7,521 nucleotides of DNA from Gammaproteobacteria bacterium (lineage in GTDB: Bacteria > Pseudomonadota > Gammaproteobacteria > Steroidobacterales > GCA-2729495): contig JAHDYN010000077.1 of the NCBI GenBank assembly GCA_023383735.1, positions 1 to 7,521 of the forward strand, given 5' to 3'. Every line of letters starts with the position of its first letter. The first letter of the stretch is position 1. Positions 1 to 6,468 of this stretch are shown here, one piece after another. The notes below the pieces were generated by a model. It worked only from the letters and a program-made list of their open reading frames with translations. It searched no databases and was not told the DNA's origin. The position numbers and the translations under genes were made by a program.

Positions 1-1
1 G

Positions 2-1804
2 TCGGGTGGCCGGGTGCTTGCCGATTACCCGATCGTGTTTGCGGCCCTGCGTCTGCTGCAGATCTCGGCAACGGTACCGGACTTCGAGCTGGCGAGTCAG
101 GTATTGCGCTCCGTCTATGCAGGGGGCGCCGAGGCGGAGCGGACTGGTCGCGCAGAGCTGGAGCTCTGGCTGCGCGAGGCCCCCGCGGGACATATCAGCC
201 GGGAGCTGCTGCTGGCGCGGGCCGAGCGACGGGCTCCCTTGTTTGCCCGGGGCCTTGCCGCTGCGACGAGCCTGCTGGGCGAGGGCAGGCGCCGGCTTGC
301 GCCGAGCCGTTGGTCAGCGCTGTTCGCAAGCGTGCTGGATGCGCATGGCTGGCCGGGCGAGCGGGGGCTCGACAGTGAGGAGTTCCAGGCTGCAGGCGCC
401 TGGCAGGAACTCCTGCGGGTCTGGGCGGGCTGCGATGAAGTGCTGGGCGACACGAGCCTGCAGGCCGCGCTCGCCAGCATCGAGACCATGGCCCGCGAGC
501 GGGCCTTCGTGCCCGAGGCCAATCCCGACGGGTTGCAGTTGCTCAGCCTGGAAGAGGCTGCCGGGCAGCGCTTTGATCAGCTCTGGGTGTGTGGCATGAC
601 TGCCGATCGCTGGCCACCGGCGCCCCATCCGCATGCGCTGGTGCCCCTGCAGTTGCAGCGTGCGGCCGCGATACCCGCTGCCGCGCCGGACACCTTGCGG
701 GCGTGGACGGAGCGACGTTTATCGGCACTCCTCGGTTGTGCCGACGAGCTGGTTTTCAGCTGGGCATCGCGGCGTGACGAAGCGGAATTGCTGATGAGCC
801 CCCTTGTCGGCGCCGTGAGTGCAGCGCCGAGTGGCGAGCAGCCTGGCGAGGCCGGTGCAGGGCCCAAACCAGACCGGTGTCGCGTCAGTGAGTCAGCGCA
901 GCCGGAATGTGAGTCAACGGATCCACCGCCGGCATGGCCGGCGGACCAGCGTGTGCCCGGCGGTGTGCGGGTGTTGTCGCTGCAGGCTGTCTGTCCGGCG
1001 CGGGCCTTCATCGAGGCCCGGCTGCGGGGCAAGGAGTTGTCTCGACCGTCGCGTCCACTCGATCCGGCCACACGCGGCAACCTGTTGCACAGGCTGCTTG
1101 AAAAGCTGTACCGGCTGGAGGCCTGCAGCCAGGGCCTGGCAGCGGTGCCTGCGCCACGCCTGGCGGAGCTTTTTTCAGGGCTGATTGAATCCGTGCTCGA
1201 TGACGCTCTGCCGCGATCCGATGCCTTCCTGCGCCGGCTCCGGGAGCTGGAGCGCGAGCGCCTGTGGTCGCAACTGGGCTTGCTGGCAGCGCGTGAGCAG
1301 GAGTGGGGCAGTTTCAGGGTGGAAACCGAGACGCCGCGTTTGCTGCGTATCGGTTCGCTGGCACTGAGCTTGCGTCTCGACCGCGTTGATACCTTTGAAA
1401 ATGGCGCGCAGCTGGTCATCGACTACAAGACCGGCAAGTTCACGCCGAAGGCGTGGCGCAATGTGCGGCTGGAAGACTGTCAGCTCCCGCTATATGCGGT
1501 AACGACTGACTGCCGTGGCGTGGCAGTGCTGCAGTTCCTGCCATCCGCCGTTGTTGTTCATGGTGTCGGCGATCCGCAGCTCGGACTGGACAGCCTGAAG
1601 AGCCCTGCGAAGTTCTTCAGTGAAGACAAGCTCGACTGGGCCGGCGTGGTGAGTCGCTGGCGGGGACAGCTTGAGCTGCTCGCCGCCGAGTTCTCGGCCG
1701 GTGATTTCCGCATCAACCCCGACAAGCCGGACAAGGCTTCCGGCCAGTATGCGGTGCTGACCGGTGTGCATGCAGCCGATGCGGCGGATGACGAAGACGA
1801 ATGA
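2..1804 (+). CDS. AddB-like PD-(D/E)XK nuclease / probable DNA repair protein, 5'-truncated by window edge
   Basis: This is the second subunit of an AddAB-like helicase-nuclease, expected to act in the cytoplasm on double-strand DNA ends. The frame is open to the left edge, so the true start lies outside; a GTG at 14 is in frame but probably internal. Residues are numbered from that GTG (596 to the stop). Residues about 1-260 resemble the degenerate helicase fold of AddB-type proteins, with an LRSVYAGGAEAER segment near 31 and a LWVCGMTADRWPP strand near 190. A Pro/Ser/Glu-rich linker follows (about 270-315). The nuclease domain begins at CPARAF (C327) and shows all core motifs: H359 (GNLLH), D456 (LRLDRVD), D470 and K472 (VIDYKTG), and Q490 (QLPLY). 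It should therefore be catalytically competent. The C-terminal cysteine triad of Fe-S AddB proteins is replaced (G577, A580, H586), and the protein ends in an acidic tail. It overlaps the downstream helicase gene by ATGA, implying translational coupling. The order B then A matches addBA operons. Family assignment is firm, the exact subfamily less so. Confidence 0.88.
   Translation, partial: SGGRVLADYPIVFAALRLLQISATVPDFELASQVLRSVYAGGAEAERTGRAELELWLREAPAGHISRELLLARAERRAPLFARGLAAATSLLGEGRRRLAPSRWSALFASVLDAHGWPGERGLDSEEFQAAGAWQELLRVWAGCDEVLGDTSLQAALASIETMARERAFVPEANPDGLQLLSLEEAAGQRFDQLWVCGMTADRWPPAPHPHALVPLQLQRAAAIPAAAPDTLRAWTERRLSALLGCADELVFSWASRRDEAELLMSPLVGAVSAAPSGEQPGEAGAGPKPDRCRVSESAQPECESTDPPPAWPADQRVPGGVRVLSLQAVCPARAFIEARLRGKELSRPSRPLDPATRGNLLHRLLEKLYRLEACSQGLAAVPAPRLAELFSGLIESVLDDALPRSDAFLRRLRELERERLWSQLGLLAAREQEWGSFRVETETPRLLRIGSLALSLRLDRVDTFENGAQLVIDYKTGKFTPKAWRNVRLEDCQLPLYAVTTDCRGVAVLQFLPSAVVVHGVGDPQLGLDSLKSPAKFFSEDKLDWAGVVSRWRGQLELLAAEFSAGDFRINPDKPDKASGQYAVLTGVHAADAADDEDE
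1801..1804 (+). promoter_or_regulatory. ATGA stop-start overlap coupling the nuclease and helicase genes
   Basis: The TGA stop of the AddB-like gene (1802-1804) shares bases with the ATG of the helicase gene (1801-1803). The preceding 20 bases are purine-rich but carry no good Shine-Dalgarno sequence. Re-initiation by ribosomes finishing the upstream gene is therefore the likely mode of translation. This also decides the helicase start. Confidence 0.8.
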
Positions 1805-4800
1805 GAATTGCCGGCACATCACCTGATGAAGCATTGCGCGAGCGGGCACTGTCGCCCGATCGTTCCTTCCTGGTTCAGGCGCCGGCGGGCGCCGGCAAGA
1901 CCGAACTTCTGATCCAGCGCTACCTGCGTTTGCTCAGCCTGGTCGACGAACCGGAAGAAATCCTCGCTGTCACGTTCACGCGCAAGGCCGCTGCGGAGAT
2001 GCAGCGGCGGATTTGCCAGGCACTGGGTGGCGGGGCCGGTGCTGCAGCCGCAGACAGCGCAAGCGGCCGGCGACAGCAGGCGCTGGTTGCTGCCGTCCGC
2101 CGCCGGGACCAGGCGCTCGGCTGGGGACTGGCTGACTATCCATCGCGCTTGCGCATCAGCACCATAGACAGCCTCAACGCCTCGCTGGCGCGCAGTACGC
2201 CGGTTACCGGCGGGGCAAATGTACTGCGACCACTGGCCACTCAGTTTGACCCGCTGTATCAGCAGGCCGCCCGCGATGCCCTGAAACTTCTCGTGGAGGA
2301 CGATGCCTCAGGTGCGGCGGTTGCCGGCCTGCTTGTGCATTTCGACAATCAGCTTGATCGCGTCGAGTCACTGCTGGCCAGCATGCTCGCACGGCGCGAT
2401 CAATGGCTGCCGATCACCGGTACGCGCATGGATATCAGCCTGGCGCGGACCGAACTCGAAGCGGCGCTCGGCCGGGTACTCAGTCATGAACTGGACAGGG
2501 TTGAGGCCGCCGTGCCGCCTGTCTTGCTTGGGGAAATGCGCGAGGTCGTGCGGGCTGCGGCAGACAACCGGGAGATGGTGCTGTCCGGCGGGCCCGAATC
2601 CGGCCGCACGGTCGCGGAGCGCCTCGAGTGGTGGCGATTCGTGGCGGGCACTTTCCTGACGAACACCGGAACGTTGCGCAAGCGGCTCACGGTGTCCGAG
2701 GGCTTTCCGCCGGCACAGAAGGACCTCAAGCAGCGCGCAGCAGAACTGATCAGCCGGATCTGCGAGACGGACGGCTTGCTGCCACTCCTTGCCGTGGTTC
2801 CCGGTTTGCCGCCACCGGTTTATCCGCCTGCGCAGTGGCGGGCACTGGAGGCGCTGCTTCGCTTGCTGCCGATTGCAGCCGCCGGCCTGAAGCTGGTGTT
2901 TGCCGCGCGAGGGCTCACCGACTACGTGGAAATCGCCGCCGAGGGCAGGGCGGCGCTCGGTGACATGGATGCACCCAGCGAACTGGCGATGCGGGTGGAC
3001 TGGCGCATCCGCCACGTGCTGCTCGACGAGTTCCAGGACACTTCGCAGCCCCAGTACGAGCTGTTGCAGGCATTGACGCGCGGCTGGTCCCCCGATGACG
3101 GGCGCACGCTGTTTCTGGTCGGCGATCCGATGCAGTCGATCTACGGTTTCAGGCAGGCCGAGGTGCGTCTGTTTCTCGCCAGTCGTGACCAGGGCCTTCC
3201 CGACGTGCCGCTCGAGTTCATTCGCCTGTGCGCCAATTTTCGTTCCGCGCCGCCGCTGGTGGCCTGGGTCAACCGGATCTTTCCGCAGGTGTTTCCCGCC
3301 CGCGACGATCTGCTCACCAGTGCCATTGCATTCGTCCCGAGCGAATCGGCGATCCTGCCGGAGGGAACGGCTGATGATGAAACGCCAGAGCCTGACTACG
3401 GTGTACGTCTGCATGCTTCAGCGTGGTCCGAGGCCGAGGCCGAAGCCCAGGCCGTTGCCGGGCTTGTTGGACGCTGCCTGCAGCGCTGGCCGGAGGACAG
3501 CGTCGGCATTCTGGTGCGCTCCCGGGTACATGCCGCCGCCGTCGTTGCCGCGCTGCGGGCAGCCGGGATCGACTTTTCCGCCTCGGATCTGGTGCAGCCC
3601 GGAAAGACGGCAATCGCCGCTGAAATGCTGGCACTGACACATGCGCTGTTCCACGCCGGTGATCGCCTGGCCTGGCTCTCGGTGTTGCGTGCGCCCTGGT
3701 GTGGCCTGACGCTCGTTGATCTGGAGGCCCTGGCTGCCCCGGTTGCCGATGACGATGCCCTGATCGTCGAACGCTGCAACGATGAGCAGTGGCTCGGCAG
3801 GCTCAGTGCCGGTGGTCGCATGCGCGTTCAGCGGCTGGCGGCAGCCTTTGCGCGGGCCCGCGGCCGTGTGGGCCAGCTCGGCCTGCGCGACGTGATCGAA
3901 GGACTGTGGGTCGAGCTCGGCGGTCCGGCTGTCGCCGGTGCGGATCTGCCGCTGGCCGATCTGGTGCTGGATACCATCGGCCTGCATGACAGCGGCGGCG
4001 ATTGCCCGGACCTGCTGGCGCTGGATGCCGCGATGGCTCGGTCGCCCTCGGCACTGCCGGCCAGCAGCAGCCGGGTTCAGGTGATGACCATACACAAGTC
4101 CAAGGGCCTGCAGTTCGATACGGTGATCCTGCCCGCGCTCGGACGGCCGACGCGCAAAGACCAAAAACCCGTACTGCTCTGGCAGGAGATTCCTTCGGCG
4201 GGCGGCAGCTCGGAACTGCTGCTGGCACCGGTGAATCCGGCCGCAGACAAGAACACTGACCCCTTGTATGCGCTGCTGTGGCGGCTGCGCGGCCAGCAAC
4301 AGCTGGCCGAGAGCGATCGCCTGCTCTACGTGGCGGCAACCCGGGCCTGCAAGCGCCTGCACCTCTTCGGGCAGCTCAAGGCAGCCGAGCCCGTCGATGA
4401 CGCGCAGAAGGCAGCACGACCGGAAGCCGGCAGCCTGCTGGAGCGACTGTGGCCGGCACTAGGGGTCTGCTGGCCGGCTTCGCCGGCGTCTGCCGTGGCG
4501 GCGACCGATGATCCGGTGGCGCGCTGGCGGCAACCGCTGCTGCGCCGCCTGCCCGATGGCTGGCAACGCCCGATGCCGCCCCCGGGTCTGAGCATCGGCA
4601 CTGGCGGCGCGGCGGCAGCGGCCAGTCTGGTGCCTTATGACTGGGCAAGCTCCTGGGCAATGCACGCCGGCGCCGTGGCTCATCGCTGGCTGCAGCACAT
4701 CGCGACGGTGGGCGCCGAGGCATTCGTCGCCGATGATGCCGCACTGCGCGAGCTTCATCCTGCGATCCGGCGCATGCTGATCAGGGCCGGCGTCGAATCC

Positions 4801-5211
4801 GATAACCTGGACCGTGCGCTCGAGCGCGTTCATGCGGTACTTGGCAATGCCCTGGCCGACGAGCGCGGGCGCTGGCTCTTGTCGGCACGACATGCCGGGG
4901 CAGTGAACGAGTATCCGCTGACGGTGAAGGCCGGCGAGCGCTTCCGGCACCTGGTGGTCGACCGCTCCTTCGTGTGTGAACAGGGCACGCGCTGGATCAT
5001 CGATTACAAGACCAGCAGTCACGAGGGCGGTGACCGTGCGCAATTCATCGCGTCGGAATCCCTGCGCTATGCGCCGCAGCTGCAGGCTTACCATCAGGCG
5101 TTCAGTCAGCTGGAGACGCGTCCGATCTCGGTGGCGCTCTACTTCCCGCTGCTCCGGCTGCTCCAGCCGGTAGACCTCTCCGCAGTGCCGGCCGAATCCG
5201 GCTCAGAATGA
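1801..5211 (+). CDS. AddA/RecB-like UvrD-family helicase with C-terminal PD-(D/E)XK nuclease
   Basis: This 1136-residue protein is a superfamily 1A DNA helicase fused to a nuclease, the motor subunit of an AddAB-like end-resection complex in double-strand-break repair. All helicase motifs are visible: Walker A APAGAGKT (K33, T34), motif Ia AVTFTRKAAAEM (near 58), Walker B DEFQD (409-413), motif III GDPMQSIYGFRQ (441-452), motif IV NFRS (479-482), motif V MTIHKSKGLQFD (762-773) and motif VI LLYVAATRA (841-849). The C-terminal nuclease has H961 (GAVAHRW), D1054 (VVDRSF), D1068 and K1070 (IIDYKT) and Q1093 (QLQAY). Length is as expected for AddA-like proteins, and no core residue is missing. The ATG at 1801 lies in the ATGA overlap with the upstream nuclease gene; there is only weak Shine-Dalgarno-like sequence before it (GGATGA), consistent with coupled translation. 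The last 9 bases overlap the convergent gspN. The conserved helicase parts resemble proteobacterial 'UvrD/RecB-like' proteins paired with a separate nuclease protein, more than RecB of RecBCD, since no recC or recD is next to it. Confidence 0.93.
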   Translation: MRIAGTSPDEALRERALSPDRSFLVQAPAGAGKTELLIQRYLRLLSLVDEPEEILAVTFTRKAAAEMQRRICQALGGGAGAAAADSASGRRQQALVAAVRRRDQALGWGLADYPSRLRISTIDSLNASLARSTPVTGGANVLRPLATQFDPLYQQAARDALKLLVEDDASGAAVAGLLVHFDNQLDRVESLLASMLARRDQWLPITGTRMDISLARTELEAALGRVLSHELDRVEAAVPPVLLGEMREVVRAAADNREMVLSGGPESGRTVAERLEWWRFVAGTFLTNTGTLRKRLTVSEGFPPAQKDLKQRAAELISRICETDGLLPLLAVVPGLPPPVYPPAQWRALEALLRLLPIAAAGLKLVFAARGLTDYVEIAAEGRAALGDMDAPSELAMRVDWRIRHVLLDEFQDTSQPQYELLQALTRGWSPDDGRTLFLVGDPMQSIYGFRQAEVRLFLASRDQGLPDVPLEFIRLCANFRSAPPLVAWVNRIFPQVFPARDDLLTSAIAFVPSESAILPEGTADDETPEPDYGVRLHASAWSEAEAEAQAVAGLVGRCLQRWPEDSVGILVRSRVHAAAVVAALRAAGIDFSASDLVQPGKTAIAAEMLALTHALFHAGDRLAWLSVLRAPWCGLTLVDLEALAAPVADDDALIVERCNDEQWLGRLSAGGRMRVQRLAAAFARARGRVGQLGLRDVIEGLWVELGGPAVAGADLPLADLVLDTIGLHDSGGDCPDLLALDAAMARSPSALPASSSRVQVMTIHKSKGLQFDTVILPALGRPTRKDQKPVLLWQEIPSAGGSSELLLAPVNPAADKNTDPLYALLWRLRGQQQLAESDRLLYVAATRACKRLHLFGQLKAAEPVDDAQKAARPEAGSLLERLWPALGVCWPASPASAVAATDDPVARWRQPLLRRLPDGWQRPMPPPGLSIGTGGAAAAASLVPYDWASSWAMHAGAVAHRWLQHIATVGAEAFVADDAALRELHPAIRRMLIRAGVESDNLDRALERVHAVLGNALADERGRWLLSARHAGAVNEYPLTVKAGERFRHLVVDRSFVCEQGTRWIIDYKTSSHEGGDRAQFIASESLRYAPQLQAYHQAFSQLETRPISVALYFPLLRLLQPVDLSAVPAESGSE
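5154..5170. terminator. 7-bp perfect hairpin near the helicase 3' end, downstream of gspN on the minus strand
   Basis: CCGGCTG (5154-5160) and CAGCCGG (5164-5170) form a perfect 7-bp stem with a 3-base loop. It lies inside the helicase coding region, about 40 bases before its stop. In the gspN transcript it falls 33 bases after the stop codon, a usual place for a 3'-end hairpin. There is no T-tract on either side, so it is not a canonical intrinsic terminator. It may instead block 3' exonucleases, or be chance in GC-rich coding DNA. Confidence 0.25.
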
Positions 5212-5214
5212 GCC
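5200..5214. terminator. Palindrome containing both convergent stop codons
   Basis: GGCTCA (5200-5205), loop GAA, TGAGCC (5209-5214) is a perfect 6-bp stem. The TGA of the helicase gene (5209-5211) lies in the right arm and the TGA of gspN (complement of 5203-5205) in the left arm. The hairpin would form in both transcripts. It lacks a U-run and is short, so termination activity is only a possibility. Confidence 0.3.
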
Positions 5215-5961
5215 AGCCAGGCTGAACTCCCGACCGCCCCCGGCTGCGCGCGGGCCGGCCGACTGCAGGATGTTGACCAGCTCTGCCGGGGCGTTTTCGC
5301 GCGCCTTCACCGTGGCAGTGAGCTCGTAGTTGCGCGGTGGACTGAGATTGAGCAGGCCATTGATTTCCAGCGGTCCGCCGCCATCGCTGACTTTTCCGGC
5401 AAGTGGTGCACCGGCGGCAAGTGACTCGCTGTCGAAACTGAGCACGTAGTTGCCGGGTGGTGTCCGGCCGGCGAGCACCGGGATCGGCAGCACGACTTCC
5501 GAGAGCTGTACCGTGCCGATAGCCGTTTCCACCCAGCCATCAAACCAGGCGAGCTGCTGCATCCGGACACTGAGCTGGCTGTTGCCGGTCATCGAGGCCA
5601 TGCCGGGTGACAGTGCGCCGAGCGGCGCTGCCGCCTCGATGTCACGAACGACCAGTCTGCCGCTCAATGAACGAGATACATGCCCGGAAAAGAAGCCATC
5701 CGGCAGCTGTGCCTCGACATGCACACCCAACTCGCCACGCAGCAACTGCCATGGCTCGAACTGCCAGCTGACCTGGTCCAGACGCAGCGGCCCGGCCGTC
5801 AGGGTGCGCGCACTGCCTGACCAGATGGTGCCGGAGAGGCCGCTGGCAGGCACACCGGAGCTGGTCAGCAGCGGCGAGAGAATGCGGGCCGGAACGAGCA
5901 GCAGCAGTGACAGGCAGAAGGCAGCCAGGCCGGTGAGGAGCAGGGTGCGTTGAATGCGCAT
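5203..5961 (-). CDS. gspN: Type II secretion system protein N (GspN)
   Basis: This is a 252-residue accessory component of the type II secretion system, anchored in the inner membrane with its bulk in the periplasm. The N-terminus has basic residues and then one hydrophobic segment (about residues 7-30, TLLLTGLAAFCLSLLLLVPA), which should be an uncleaved anchor. The rest is rich in beta strands. Family hallmarks are GLSGTIWSGSA (41-51) and the FEPWQLLRGELG stretch (68-79), matching the 'G-L-x-G-T-x-W-x-G' and 'P-W-x-L-L-x-G' patterns of GspN proteins. The ATG at 5961 starts nine bases after the gspM stop, with a GAGG Shine-Dalgarno sequence overlapping that stop. It is the last gene of the operon fragment; no prepilin peptidase gene follows. 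Its final 9 bases overlap the convergent helicase gene. GspN is known to be dispensable or absent in some T2SS, so its precise role is not settled. Confidence 0.9.
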   Translation of the reverse strand: MRIQRTLLLTGLAAFCLSLLLLVPARILSPLLTSSGVPASGLSGTIWSGSARTLTAGPLRLDQVSWQFEPWQLLRGELGVHVEAQLPDGFFSGHVSRSLSGRLVVRDIEAAAPLGALSPGMASMTGNSQLSVRMQQLAWFDGWVETAIGTVQLSEVVLPIPVLAGRTPPGNYVLSFDSESLAAGAPLAGKVSDGGGPLEINGLLNLSPPRNYELTATVKARENAPAELVNILQSAGPRAAGGGREFSLAGSF

Positions 5962-5968
5962 CAGCTCG

Positions 5969-5973
5969 CCTCA
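5969..5973 (-). promoter_or_regulatory. Shine-Dalgarno sequence of gspN overlapping the gspM stop
   Basis: On the minus strand the gspM stop TGA runs directly into GG, giving TGAGG, with the GAGG core 7 bases before the gspN ATG (5961). This supports that start and suggests gspM and gspN are translated from one message. Confidence 0.65.
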
Positions 5974-6468
5974 GCGCCCGGTCGGACTCAGGACGAGGTT
6001 GGCGTTCACCCGTCCCGGTTCGCCGCTGGGATCAAAGCTGGCAGACACGGCAGCAAGGCCCTGCCCGGACTGCACATCGGACAGCCACAGGAGCAGCTCG
6101 TCGAAGGGTGCGTTTTCCATGCGCAGGCGCACACCGTCATTGCCTTCCGGCTGGTTGCGTTTCAGGTAGCTGCTGAGGCCGCGTTCGCGGGTCGAGCGGT
6201 CGATCAGCACGACCACGGATTCGCTGCTGACCGGTGTCCCTGCGGCGGCAGACTGTGGTCCGAAGCGACGTGCAACCTGCTCGATGTCCGCGAGCAACCG
6301 GCGTTGCTCCACAAGCTGCTCCGCTGCGGCAGCTCGTGCCCGGTACACGGGCCGGATACCGACGGCAAAGATCAGTGCGACGAGTGCGAGGAGTGCGCCG
6401 GCCATCACCATCCAGCGCTCGCGCGGCGCCAGCTTGTCGAACCACTGCTGGACGACGGCGAGGTTCAT
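5971..6468 (-). CDS. gspM: Type II secretion system protein M (GspM)
   Basis: This 165-residue bitopic inner-membrane protein partners GspL in the T2SS assembly platform. It shows a short cytoplasmic N-terminus with the family's 'W-x-x-L-x-P-R-E-R' pattern (WFDKLAPRERW, 9-19), one transmembrane helix (about 20-38), a periplasmic coiled-coil-like stretch rich in Ala, Glu and Arg (about 42-69), and a C-terminal ferredoxin-like domain including ENAPFDELLLWL (118-129). Length is normal for the family. The start at 6468 is chosen because it forms an ATGA overlap with gspL and places the anchor at the N-terminus. The same frame stays open upstream to 7104, but that extension reads gspL out of frame and has no GspM character. 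A weak GGGTGG lies 3 bases before the ATG, so coupling to gspL translation is likely. Confidence 0.92.
   Translation of the reverse strand: MNLAVVQQWFDKLAPRERWMVMAGALLALVALIFAVGIRPVYRARAAAAEQLVEQRRLLADIEQVARRFGPQSAAAGTPVSSESVVVLIDRSTRERGLSSYLKRNQPEGNDGVRLRMENAPFDELLLWLSDVQSGQGLAAVSASFDPSGEPGRVNANLVLSPTGR
6465..6468 (-). promoter_or_regulatory. ATGA stop-start overlap coupling gspL and gspM
   Basis: The gspL TGA stop (complement of 6465-6467) shares bases with the gspM ATG (complement of 6466-6468). This is the usual tight packing within gsp operons and it fixes the gspM start. Confidence 0.8.

Noticed and set aside
830..950. Compositionally odd Pro/Ser/Glu-rich stretch, considered as an insertion or frameshift
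   Set aside because: The frame continues cleanly into the nuclease domain, and a variable linker is common at this place in AddB-like proteins.
577..1419. A 280-codon minus-strand frame opposite the AddB-like gene
   Set aside because: Ser/Arg-rich low-complexity translation with no domain; the plus strand here carries clear nuclease motifs.
1880..1898. Repeated GCGCCGGC-like inverted and direct repeats
   Set aside because: They are explained by codons for the Walker A segment APAGAGK in a GC-rich genome.
3255..3262. Perfect E. coli Chi octamer GCTGGTGG on the plus strand inside the helicase gene
   Set aside because: One occurrence is unremarkable in GC-rich coding DNA (it encodes Pro-Leu-Val here), and AddAB-type enzymes use other hotspot sequences.
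2368..3414. A 348-codon minus-strand open frame opposite the helicase gene
   Set aside because: It lies wholly antisense to conserved helicase motifs II-IV, has a composition of Arg, Gly, His and Gln typical of GC-rich shadows, and no recognisable domain.
3418..4362. A 314-codon minus-strand open frame that nearly abuts the previous one
   Set aside because: It is antisense to the helicase C-terminal motor domain. The near-tiling with the 2368-3414 frame looks operon-like, but both are explained by strong third-position GC in the real gene.
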